A stretch of 7,102 bases of DNA from Bacillota bacterium (GTDB taxonomy: Bacteria > Bacillota > UBA4882 > JAAYXC01). The stretch covers positions 1 through 7,102 of the forward strand of contig JAAYXC010000041.1 in NCBI GenBank assembly GCA_012516115.1. Direction: 5' to 3'. This document shows, piece by piece, positions 1 to 6,116 of the stretch. The position numbers and the translations under genes were made by a program. Numbering within the stretch: the first letter of the stretch is position 1; every line of letters begins with the position of its first letter. Under the pieces are notes generated by a model. The model saw only the letters and a program-made list of their open reading frames with translations, searched no databases and was not told the DNA's origin.

Positions 1-60
1 ACGATAGCCAGGGCTTTAAACCGCAATTTCCCCCACCCCTTACCGAATCCGCCCGTGAAA
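1..60. other. short non-coding stretch downstream of oppF
   Basis: This is the 60-base tail after the oppF stop codon, up to the window edge. I see no convincing hairpin followed by a T run on the minus strand, so the operon terminator, or a further operon gene, probably lies outside the window. No supported coding sequence begins here. Confidence 0.5.
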
Positions 61-1038
61 TCAATAAAGATGGCAGGCCACCGTATGCCCGGGAGCGACC
101 GTCTTCATCTTTGGGTTCTCCCCGGCACAAACGGATAGCCGCCGCGGACAACGGGTGACGAAACGGCAACCGGCCGGAGGATCCACCGGACTGGGCACGT
201 CACCCGCCAGGCTGATGCGCTGACGCGTCCGCTCCACCCCTGGATCGGGGATGGGGATGGCCGAGAGTAAGGCCTGGGTATAAGGATGGAGCGGATTTTC
301 ATAGAGTTCCGCGCTCGGCGCTTCCTCCACGATCTTACCCAGATACATCACGAGGACCCGGTTACTGATGTGCTTGACCATGGCCAGATCGTGCGCGATA
401 AAAAGATAGGTCAAACCCAGGGAGACCTGGAGTTCCTGGAGCATGTTGACGATCTGGGCCTGGATGGAGACGTCCAGGGCCGAGATGGGTTCGTCGCAGA
501 TAATAAAACGTGGCTGAGCGGCCAGAGCCCGGGCCACCCCGATCCGCTGGCGTTGTCCACCGCTGAACTCGTGCGGGTAGCGGTTGGCGTGGTCCGGCGA
601 GAGCCCCACTTGGCGGAGAAGCTCGTAGATCCGTTCCGTCCGCTCCTTCCCGCGCGCCAAACCGTGGATGTCCAGCGGTTCACCGATGATATCGCCCACC
701 GTCATCCGCGGGTTCAACGAGGCGAAGGGGTCCTGGAAGATCATCTGCATCTTGCGGCGGAAGGGTAATAATTCCTCCGGCCGCAGGCCGGTGATCTCCG
801 TACCCTCGAAAACGATCTGGCCGGCCGTGGGTTCATAAAGACGAAGGATCGTCAGGCCCACGGTAGTCTTCCCGCAACCGCTCTCCCCCACCAGGCCCAC
901 CGTCTCTCCCGCCTGGATGGTGAAAGAGACGTCGTCCACGGCCTTTAGGAGACCCCGGTGAAACCCCAAACCACCAGTCGTCAGGGGAAAATACTTCTTC
1001 AGTCCCCGTACCTCGAGGAGGGTATCCGTCGCCGCCAT
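61..1038 (-). CDS. oppF: oligopeptide ABC transporter ATP-binding protein OppF
   Basis: One of the two cytoplasmic ATPases that drive peptide import through OppB-OppC. Counting from the ATG at 1038 (325 residues), the motifs are: Walker A GESGCGKT at 51-58, Q-loop Gln102, signature FSGGQ at 158-162, Walker B with Asp182 and Glu183, D-loop SALD at 186-189, and switch His216. The C-terminal extension has the HPYTQALLSAIP motif typical of the OppD/OppF/DppD/DppF group. It also has four cysteines (about 291, 297, 304, 322) spaced CX5CX6CX17C, a pattern that binds a [4Fe-4S] cluster in some DppD homologues; cluster binding here is inferred. A TTG at 1041 could also start the protein, but the AGGAGGT at 1047-1053 is 8 bases from the ATG and only 5 from the TTG. 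The ATG overlaps the oppD stop by one base (TGATG), which suggests translational coupling. The product could also be named DppF; the substrate cannot be read from this subunit. Confidence 0.95.
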   Translation of the reverse strand: MAATDTLLEVRGLKKYFPLTTGGLGFHRGLLKAVDDVSFTIQAGETVGLVGESGCGKTTVGLTILRLYEPTAGQIVFEGTEITGLRPEELLPFRRKMQMIFQDPFASLNPRMTVGDIIGEPLDIHGLARGKERTERIYELLRQVGLSPDHANRYPHEFSGGQRQRIGVARALAAQPRFIICDEPISALDVSIQAQIVNMLQELQVSLGLTYLFIAHDLAMVKHISNRVLVMYLGKIVEEAPSAELYENPLHPYTQALLSAIPIPDPGVERTRQRISLAGDVPSPVDPPAGCRFVTRCPRRLSVCAGENPKMKTVAPGHTVACHLY

Positions 1039-2048
1039 CAAGCCACACCTCCTCTAGAGGCCCCGATGAAAGCTGCGGCTTCGGGATCTTCGCGCCAACA
1101 GGCCACCCGGTGTTCCGCGTCATCGGACGAAGGCAATAAGGCCGGGTTTTCTTGGACGCAGATCCGCATGGCATACCGACACCGGGAGGCGAAGGCGCAC
1201 CCGGGTGGCGGGGCCAAAAGGTCCGGCGGCTGGCCCTGGATGGGGACCAGACGTTTCTTGGGCTTATCGTCGAGCCGCGGTACCGAAGCCAGTAGACCCC
1301 AGGTATAGGGATGCCGGGCATGGTAGTAAATACGGTCCACCGAACCGCTCTCCACGATGCGGCCGGCGTACATGACGTAAACCTTCTTCGCCAGCCCGGC
1401 CACCACCCCCAGATCGTGGGTGATGAGAATGATGGCCATCCCTAGCTGCGCCTGGAGCTCTTTCATCAGCTCGATGATCTGGGCCTGGATGGTGACGTCC
1501 AGGGCGGTGGTGGGCTCATCCGCGATCAAGAGCTTCGGCTGACAGGCCAGGGCCATGGCGATCATCACCCGCTGCCGCATTCCTCCGCTGAACTGATGGG
1601 GATATTGCCTAAGCCGCTCGCCGGGCGAAGGGATCCCCACCATGCTCAAAAGCTCCACGGCCCGCTGGCGGGCGACGCGGCCCCGTAGACCCTGGTGTAA
1701 ACGGCGCACCTCGATGATCTGGGTTCCGATGGAAAGCACCGGATTAAGCGAGGTCATCGGATCCTGGAAGATCATACCGATCTCGTTGCCCCGGATATGC
1801 CGCAGTTCCCGCTCGGAAAGCCGTATGAGATCGCGGCCGTTGAAGACGATGGACCCGGAAAGGATCTTCCCGGGAGGATTGATAAGACCCATGATGGAGA
1901 GGGCGGTCACGCTCTTGCCACAACCGGACTCGCCCACCAGGGCCACGGCCTCTCCTTCGTCTAGAGAAAAAGAGACCCCATCCACGGCCTTGACCTCGCC
2001 GGCGTAGGTGAAGAAAGAAGTGCGTAAATCGTTTACCGCAAGAAGCAT
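1038..2048 (-). CDS. oppD: oligopeptide ABC transporter ATP-binding protein OppD
   Basis: Partner ATPase of OppF, 336 residues, of usual family length. Motifs in order: Walker A GESGCGKS at 39-46, Q-loop Gln95, signature FSGGM at 153-157, Walker B LLIADE ending at Asp177-Glu178, D-loop TALD at 181-184, and switch His211. Both composite ATP sites of the D/F pair therefore look able to hydrolyse ATP. The C-terminal extension has HPYTWGLLASVP (from residue 246) and cysteines at 284, 290, 297 and 317 (CX5CX6CX19C), matching the iron-sulfur pattern seen in some DppD/OppD proteins. About 19 residues follow the last cysteine, unlike in OppF. The start is ATG at 2048 with AGGAGG 8 bases upstream; that site overlaps the oppC stop codon, and only 12 bases separate the genes. 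DppD is the alternative name. Confidence 0.95.
   Translation of the reverse strand: MLLAVNDLRTSFFTYAGEVKAVDGVSFSLDEGEAVALVGESGCGKSVTALSIMGLINPPGKILSGSIVFNGRDLIRLSERELRHIRGNEIGMIFQDPMTSLNPVLSIGTQIIEVRRLHQGLRGRVARQRAVELLSMVGIPSPGERLRQYPHQFSGGMRQRVMIAMALACQPKLLIADEPTTALDVTIQAQIIELMKELQAQLGMAIILITHDLGVVAGLAKKVYVMYAGRIVESGSVDRIYYHARHPYTWGLLASVPRLDDKPKKRLVPIQGQPPDLLAPPPGCAFASRCRYAMRICVQENPALLPSSDDAEHRVACWREDPEAAAFIGASRGGVA
1047..1053 (-). promoter_or_regulatory. ribosome binding site of oppF
   Basis: AGGAGGT on the minus strand lies inside the 3' end of oppD. The 8-base spacing to the ATG at 1038 favours that start over the TTG at 1041. Confidence 0.75.
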
Positions 2049-2056
2049 GTTATAAG

Positions 2057-2062
2057 CCTCCT
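2057..2062 (-). promoter_or_regulatory. ribosome binding site of oppD
   Basis: AGGAGG on the minus strand, sharing bases with the oppC TAG stop and 8 bases before the oppD ATG. The overlap of stop codon and binding site fits coupled translation. Confidence 0.7.
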
Positions 2063-2987
2063 ATCGCCGCATCCACGGGTCCAACGCATCGCGCAGGCCG
2101 TCGCCGAAGAAGTTAAAAGCCAGCATGGTCAGGCAAATGGCCAGGCCGGGGAAGAGGAGTTGCCAGGGATAGGAACGCAGGCTTTGCACGCCCTCGCTTG
2201 CCAGGGCTCCCCAGCTAGCCATGGGCGCCGCCACGCCGAGCCCGATGAAGCTCAAGAAGGCCTCGGTGAAGATGGCCTCCGGGATGCTCAAGGTAGCGGT
2301 GACGATGATGGGGCCGATGCTATTGGGGATGAGGTGGCGGAGTAATATACGCCGCCTGCTCGCGCCAAGGGCAGTGGCGGCCATGACGTAATCCTGTTCC
2401 TTGAGGCTCAGGATCTGCCCGCGCACGATGCGGGCCATCTGGATCCAGTAAGTGGCGCCGATGGCGATCATGACGTTCTTCAACCCCGGCTGCAGGATCA
2501 CCATGAGCAGAATCACCACGAGCACCAAGGGTATCCCGTAGATGACATCCACCACCCGCATCATGATGTTGTCCACCTTGCCGCCGAGATACCCGGAGAT
2601 GCCGCCGTAGATCACGCCGATGCAAAGGATGATCAGGCTGGCGAAGACGCCCACGGCCAGGGAGATGCGCGCCCCGTAGAGGACCCGCACGAAGAGATCC
2701 CTACCCAGATTGTCCGTGCCGAACCAATGCCGCCAAGAAGGCGGCTGATTGATCCCTTCGGGGGTCAGATCCTGGTCGGAGTAGGAATACGGGCAGAAAT
2801 AAGGACCGAAGAGGGCCAAAAAGACCAGAAACACGATCACCGCCAGGCCCACCATGGCCGCACGATTCCGTTTGAGCCTGCGCCAGGCGTCGCGCCAATA
2901 GGTCGTGGCGGGCTGGGCGAAGACGTATCCTTCTTCATTCTCGCGTTGGAGAGGCTGAAAAAGCTCCATTTCAGTACCGGCTTCCAT
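2061..2987 (-). CDS. oppC: oligopeptide ABC transporter permease OppC
   Basis: Second membrane channel subunit of the peptide importer, 308 residues from the ATG at 2987. After a charged N-terminal tail there is a first membrane segment at about residues 44-62. The family motif GTDNLGRDLF follows (from about 90), in the extracytoplasmic loop that separates OppC-type from OppB-type permeases. Several further hydrophobic segments follow. The cytoplasmic EAA loop that docks on the ATPase lies at about 203-222 (AATALGASRRRILLRHLIPN). The C-terminus (FNFFGDGLRDALDPW) is classic for the family. A GTG at 3005 gives six more residues, but AAGGAG at 2995-3000 sits 7 bases before the ATG, so the ATG is preferred. 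The oppB stop lies 4 bases upstream, so the two permeases are almost certainly translated from one message. Confidence 0.95.
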   Translation of the reverse strand: MEAGTEMELFQPLQRENEEGYVFAQPATTYWRDAWRRLKRNRAAMVGLAVIVFLVFLALFGPYFCPYSYSDQDLTPEGINQPPSWRHWFGTDNLGRDLFVRVLYGARISLAVGVFASLIILCIGVIYGGISGYLGGKVDNIMMRVVDVIYGIPLVLVVILLMVILQPGLKNVMIAIGATYWIQMARIVRGQILSLKEQDYVMAATALGASRRRILLRHLIPNSIGPIIVTATLSIPEAIFTEAFLSFIGLGVAAPMASWGALASEGVQSLRSYPWQLLFPGLAICLTMLAFNFFGDGLRDALDPWMRR

Positions 2988-2991
2988 GCGC

Positions 2992-3924
2992 TCACTCCTT
3001 CCCACTGTCCGTGAAGCGTATGCGCGGATCGATCCAGGCGTAGGTCAAGTCCACGAGGAAATTAAGGACCACCAGCAGTGAACTATAGAAAATCGTCACC
3101 CCCAGGATGACCGTGTAATCACGGTTATAGATGCTGGTGACGAAGTAGCGTCCAAGGCCTGGGATGGCGAAGATATTCTCCACCAAGAACCTGCCGGTCA
3201 TGTTGCCTGCCAGGAGGGGTCCCAGGTAGGTCACCACGGGAATCAAGGAGTTCTTGAGGGCGTGCCGGACGACCACCGCCAAGTTGCTCAAGCCCTTGGC
3301 GCGGGCGGTACGGATGTAGTCCTGCTGCATGACCTCGACCATGCTCGAACGGGTGAGCCTGGAGATGAAGGCCGTCGGGAAACCGGTGAGAGCCAGGGCG
3401 GGAAGAACGATCTGGGATGGTTCCCCCCACATGGCGGCCGGAAACCATCGGAGCTTCAAGGCGAATACGAGCATGAGCAGGCTGGCCAGGATGAAATTGG
3501 GCACGGAAACGAAGATGGTGGCGAGGAGCATCGCCAGATTGTCCTGCCATTTGCTTCGGTAGAGCGCGGAGATGATCCCGGCCGGGATACCGATGAGTAG
3601 GGCGATACCTACGGCCGCGAGCCCTAGGGTGGCCGCGCCCGGAAAGCCGTCGGCGCTGATCTCGTTGACCGTGCGGCCTTCGTAGGTATAACTTGGACCA
3701 AGGTCACCGCGCAGGAGATTCCTGAAGTAATCAAGATATTGTTTGGGCAGCGGGTCGTTCAAATGGTAACGGGCCTCGATGTTTCGCATGATCGCTGCGG
3801 GGAGCTTCTTTTCCCTGGTAAAGGGGCCGCCGGGGATGAGATGCATGAAGATGAAAGTTACCGTGGCGATCACCCAAAGCACCAGGACCATAGACAACAG
3901 CCGCCGTATCAGGAATTTTATCAT
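2992..3924 (-). CDS. oppB: oligopeptide ABC transporter permease OppB
   Basis: First membrane channel subunit, 310 residues, close to the usual OppB/DppB length. The N-terminus MIKFLIRRLL followed by a membrane segment (about 9-30) ending in HLIPGGPF is diagnostic for OppB-type permeases. The conserved YHLNDPLPKQYLDYF and GDLGPSY region lies at about 53-79. About five more membrane segments follow. The EAA loop at about 205-230 (RTARAKGLSNLAVVVRHALKN) contacts the ATPases. FLVENIFAIPGLGRYF at about 247-261 and the C-terminal YAWIDPRIRF are further family hallmarks. The start is ATG at 3924 with AAGGAG 10 bases upstream (3935-3940). It is the first gene of the tight oppBCDF block. A 305-base gap separates it from oppA, so it may have its own promoter or depend on read-through from oppA. 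Confidence 0.95.
   Translation of the reverse strand: MIKFLIRRLLSMVLVLWVIATVTFIFMHLIPGGPFTREKKLPAAIMRNIEARYHLNDPLPKQYLDYFRNLLRGDLGPSYTYEGRTVNEISADGFPGAATLGLAAVGIALLIGIPAGIISALYRSKWQDNLAMLLATIFVSVPNFILASLLMLVFALKLRWFPAAMWGEPSQIVLPALALTGFPTAFISRLTRSSMVEVMQQDYIRTARAKGLSNLAVVVRHALKNSLIPVVTYLGPLLAGNMTGRFLVENIFAIPGLGRYFVTSIYNRDYTVILGVTIFYSSLLVVLNFLVDLTYAWIDPRIRFTDSGKE
2995..3000 (-). promoter_or_regulatory. ribosome binding site of oppC
   Basis: AAGGAG on the minus strand, located within the last codons of oppB and 7 bases before the ATG at 2987. It decides that start against the upstream GTG at 3005, which would lie upstream of this site. Confidence 0.75.
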
Positions 3925-4016
3925 CGGCGTTCAACTCCTTAGAGATCGGCGCAATCACTTTTGATGTTTGGTGCTTGTATTAACCGTAAACCGACAAGCC
4001 TGTGAAGGCAAATGCA

Positions 4017-4126
4017 ATTTAGCCACAGAGATCACAGAGAACACAGAGAATCTTAGTCGTAACTTTAGGCTGAACTTGGATAACCGTGCCAACCTCTCTT
4101 GAACTCTGTACCCTCTGCGGCTTTAA
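4017..4126. repeat. imperfect inverted repeat made of 9-base CACAGAG units
   Basis: The left arm starts AGCCACAGAG at 4021 and holds three head-to-tail 9-mers: CACAGAGAT (4024-4032), CACAGAGAA (4033-4041) and CACAGAGAA (4042-4050). The right arm at 4104-4122, read on the opposite strand, is AGCCGCAGAGGGTACAGAG. It matches the first 19 bases of the left arm at 15 of 19 positions, with T/A-rich sequence just outside both arms. The arms are separated by about 64 bases. From memory, sequences of this CACAGAGA type recur in intergenic regions of many bacterial genomes; I cannot confirm copies elsewhere in this genome. It could be a remnant of a small non-autonomous element or a transcribed hairpin. 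Confidence 0.6.
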
Positions 4127-4151
4127 AACTTGCCTCAATCGTAAAAAGATC

Positions 4152-4170
4152 AGAGGCCGTAAAGGCATCT
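4152..4170 (-). terminator. weak intrinsic terminator-like hairpin downstream of oppA
   Basis: On the minus strand AGATGCC pairs with GGCCTCT (six of seven pairs) around a TTTAC loop. Six bases later comes a TTTTT run (4143-4147). The stem is short and has one mismatch, so termination would be partial at best. It lies immediately after the stronger hairpin at 4181-4201, and together they may attenuate transcription into oppBCDF. Confidence 0.4.
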
Positions 4171-4179
4171 AGAGAAGGA

Positions 4180-4202
4180 GGTATGCGCGCTCCGCGCATA
4201 CC
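4180..4202 (-). terminator. perfect hairpin just downstream of oppA
   Basis: GTATGCGCG (4181-4189) and CGCGCATAC (4193-4201) are perfect reverse complements around a 3-base loop. One further G-C pair (4180/4202) makes a 10-bp stem. It starts about 28 bases after the oppA stop. On the minus strand it is followed by CTCCTTCTCT, a pyrimidine-rich tail with few consecutive T residues. It may therefore act more as a stabilising 3' end for an abundant oppA transcript than as a strong terminator by itself. Confidence 0.6.
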
Positions 4203-4229
4203 CCCCGGCTCCATCCAGCGATCAGATCC

Positions 4230-5855
4230 TCAATGCTTGACGATGTAGGCCCACTTGAAATCGACCATGCCTATGGTGGAATGGGTGACGTCCTTGAGAT
4301 AATCCTGCTGCAGGTACGGCCTGGTATAGAAGTAGATCGGGCAGATAGGCATCTCGTCCATGAGGATCTTCTCCGCATCGTGCATGGCCTTGATCCTGAC
4401 CTTCGGATCCCCGCTTGTCTTGGCCTTTTCGATCAATGCGTCATACTGCTTGTTGCTCCAGCCGGTATCGTTGTTGCCCCCACCGGTGACCCACATATCC
4501 AGGAAGGTCATGGCGTCGACGTAGTCGCCGATCCAGCCTGCGCGGGCCACCTGGTACTTCAGGGCCGTTCTGTTGGAGAGGTAAACGCCCCATTCCTGGT
4601 TGGTCAGGGTGACGTTGATGCCAAGGTTCTTCTTCCACATCTCCTGGATGGCCTCGGCGATGGCCTTGTGGGCCTCGCTGGTGTTGTAAAGGATCTCGAT
4701 GGTCGGGAAGCCCTTGCCGTCAGGGTACCCGGCCTCGGCCAGAAGCTTCTTGGCGGTTTCCACGTCGTTGTCCTTGTAGAAATTACCACCCACGGTACGG
4801 AAATCGCCCTTGGCGCCGGGCACATCCGGCACACCCGGCGGGGTAAAGGCCAGAGCCGGGACTTGGCCGGCCTTGGTGATGTTCTCCACGATGGCCTGGC
4901 GGTTGATGGCCAGGGCCAGAGCCTTGCGCACCTTCACATTGTCCAGGGGCGGTTTGGTCACGTTGAACTGATAATAATAGGTGCCGAGGTACGGGGCGAT
5001 CTTGAGCTGGCCTTCTTTCCGAAGCCGGTCGATCTCGGCCACCGGCACGGTGTCGGTCATATCGATGACCCCCGTGTCGTACATGGTCAAGAGGGTCGAC
5101 TCGTTCTCCACCAGCGTGAAGCGGATCTTCTGGATCTTGACCGAGGCGGCGTCCCAGTAATACGGATTCTTCACCACGTCGATGTAGCTGTTATGCTTCC
5201 ACGCGACCATCTTGAAGGGGCCGTTGGAGACGAAGGTCTTGGGATCCTGCGCCCACTTCTCGCCGTATTTCTCCACCACGCTCTTCTTGACCGGATAGAG
5301 CGTGTGGAAGGCGCAGAGGGACAAGAAATAACTGCAGGGCGCCTCGAGTTCGACCTTGAGGGTGAGGGCGTTGATCGCCTTGACACCCACGTCCGAGGCC
5401 TTGGCCTTACCGGCGTTGTAAGCCGCACCGTTCTTCAGGTAGTACAACTGGTAAGCGTATTCTGAGGCCAATTCGGGCGAGAGCGCCCTCTTCCACGAAT
5501 ACTCGAAATCGTACGCGGTTAACGGCGTGCCGTCGCTCCACTTGGAAGGACGCAGATAGAAGGTGATGGTCTTCCCATCCTTGGAAATGACCCAGGACTT
5601 GGCGATGCCCGGGATGGGCCGATCGTTCTTATCCAACCGGGTTAGACCCTCGAAAAGCGCCAGCTGCACGTGGCCCTCGGGCACACCGGTAGAACGCGCG
5701 GGATCCATATACTGCGGCTCCGCGCCGGCATTGAAACGGACGTACTGTTCCGCCGCCAGCGCCGGACCCTTGCTGGTGGTTGCCGCCAACCCGGGAATCG
5801 CCAGCGCCATTACGACTAAAGACATAACCAAAACGGTGAAAAATCTCCTTTGCAC
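4230..5855 (-). CDS. oppA: peptide ABC transporter substrate-binding protein OppA
   Basis: Secreted receptor that binds oligopeptides and hands them to OppB-OppC; family 5 solute-binding protein (SBP_bac_5). It has 541 residues from the GTG at 5855, typical for OppA. An N-terminal signal peptide starts MQRRFF, has a hydrophobic core and ends in PGLAA or ALAA sites for signal peptidase I. No lipobox cysteine is present. The family signature is clear at about 93-123 (SKDGKTITFYLRPSKWSDG through TAYDFEYSWKR). YAYQLYYLKNGAAYNAGK at about 133-150 is characteristic of the OppA/MppA branch. GWIGDY at about 440-445 aligns with the OppA segment whose Asp (Asp419 in Salmonella OppA; about 444 here) binds the peptide amino terminus. 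The C-terminus IVKH resembles that of enteric OppA. A GTG at 5864 in the same frame is less likely because it lies inside the Shine-Dalgarno sequence. Placement before oppBCDF supports the role; peptide specificity is unknown. Confidence 0.95.
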   Translation of the reverse strand: MQRRFFTVLVMSLVVMALAIPGLAATTSKGPALAAEQYVRFNAGAEPQYMDPARSTGVPEGHVQLALFEGLTRLDKNDRPIPGIAKSWVISKDGKTITFYLRPSKWSDGTPLTAYDFEYSWKRALSPELASEYAYQLYYLKNGAAYNAGKAKASDVGVKAINALTLKVELEAPCSYFLSLCAFHTLYPVKKSVVEKYGEKWAQDPKTFVSNGPFKMVAWKHNSYIDVVKNPYYWDAASVKIQKIRFTLVENESTLLTMYDTGVIDMTDTVPVAEIDRLRKEGQLKIAPYLGTYYYQFNVTKPPLDNVKVRKALALAINRQAIVENITKAGQVPALAFTPPGVPDVPGAKGDFRTVGGNFYKDNDVETAKKLLAEAGYPDGKGFPTIEILYNTSEAHKAIAEAIQEMWKKNLGINVTLTNQEWGVYLSNRTALKYQVARAGWIGDYVDAMTFLDMWVTGGGNNDTGWSNKQYDALIEKAKTSGDPKVRIKAMHDAEKILMDEMPICPIYFYTRPYLQQDYLKDVTHSTIGMVDFKWAYIVKH

Positions 5856-5863
5856 ACTGGCCA

Positions 5864-5870
5864 CTCCTTT
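5864..5870 (-). promoter_or_regulatory. ribosome binding site of oppA
   Basis: AAAGGAG on the minus strand, 8 bases before the GTG at 5855. The alternative GTG at 5864 shares the last G of this site and could not use it, so the shorter protein is preferred. Confidence 0.75.
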
Positions 5871-5892
5871 CTTTTCGTCATTCTACGCTCCT

Positions 5893-5898
5893 TGTATA
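5893..5898 (-). promoter_or_regulatory. candidate -10 box upstream of oppA
   Basis: TATACA on the minus strand lies about 38 bases before the oppA GTG, which would give a 5' leader of about 30 bases. No good -35 element is seen at 16-18 bases upstream; the region there is a T run. This is a weak candidate that may need an activator. Confidence 0.3.
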
Positions 5899-5947
5899 AA
5901 GAGGCTGTTATCCGGGAAAAAACCATCACCTCTTTTCCGCCGGGTCC

Positions 5948-5963
5948 TCAAGGAGTCCCTTGA
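5948..5963. repeat. small palindrome upstream of oppA
   Basis: TCAAGG and CCTTGA are perfect 6-base inverted arms around AGTC. On the plus strand it is followed by T-rich sequence and so resembles a weak terminator, but no plus-strand gene precedes it. It could be part of an operator for oppA. The short arms make chance a real possibility. Confidence 0.3.
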
Positions 5964-5965
5964 TC

Positions 5966-5983
5966 TTTTTCGTGTTTTTTGTG
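5966..5983. repeat. two 9-base tandem units (CACRAAAAA type)
   Basis: On the minus strand the units are CACAAAAAA followed by CACGAAAAA; on the plus strand they read TTTTTCGTG and TTTTTTGTG. The 9-base period and CAC-plus-purines structure match the CACAGAGAA units in the oppA-oppB gap. Only two copies are present, so it is a weak repeat on its own. Confidence 0.4.
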
Positions 5984-5995
5984 ATTCAACACCGA

Positions 5996-6010
5996 GAAGG
6001 AAACTCCTTC
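5996..6010. repeat. second small palindrome upstream of oppA
   Basis: GAAGGA and TCCTTC are perfect 6-base arms around AAC. Its centre lies about 47 bases from that of the palindrome at 5948-5963, and both contain an AAGG/CCTT core. Possible regulator site, but no known consensus is recognised. Confidence 0.25.
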
Positions 6011-6054
6011 ACGACGTACCATGTAAGTCTTGACCAGAAAGGTTTTTCTTCGCC

Positions 6055-6084
6055 GAAAAAATAAGGGAGCGCTCCGGGCGCTCC
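6055..6084 (-). terminator. intrinsic terminator of the small membrane-protein gene
   Basis: On the minus strand GGAGCGC (6084-6078) pairs perfectly with GCGCTCC (6072-6066) around a 5-base loop, followed by CTTATTTTTT. The hairpin begins 32 bases after the stop codon of the gene at 6117-6428. This is a textbook rho-independent terminator, and it separates that gene from oppA transcription. Confidence 0.85.
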
Positions 6085-6116
6085 TTCTCCGCGAAAGGCG
6101 AGGAATGATTTGGATC

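Larger units (their letters stand above)
3925..4229. other. 305-base intergenic region between oppA and oppB
   Basis: No gene is supported here. In the direction of transcription it holds a perfect hairpin just after oppA, a second weaker hairpin followed by a T run, an imperfect inverted repeat of CACAGAG units, and finally the oppB ribosome binding site at 3935-3940. I found no convincing -35/-10 pair for oppB. The base composition is visibly more AT-rich than in the flanking genes. Confidence 0.6.

Noticed and set aside
3961..4020. Possible promoter for oppB (TTGCAT/TAATAC-like hexamers)
   Set aside because: No pair has a 16-18 base spacing with acceptable matches to both boxes.
4176..4185. 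AAGGAGGT followed by ATG on the plus strand, resembling a translation start
   Set aside because: The ATG abuts the purine tract with no spacer and lies inside the hairpin stem, and no supported plus-strand gene follows.
4233..5465. Long plus-strand open frame of 410 codons opposite oppA
   Set aside because: It lies entirely inside the well-supported oppA gene, has no domain I recognise and no ribosome binding site. Long antisense frames are common opposite GC-rich coding sequence.
5948..6022. Minus-strand mini-ORF of 24 codons upstream of oppA, or 14 codons from an internal GTG, as a leader peptide
   Set aside because: The ATG has no ribosome binding site. The GTG has AAGGAG at a long spacing of 11 bases inside a palindrome. 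The encoded Lys/His-rich peptide simply reflects the 9-base A-rich repeat.
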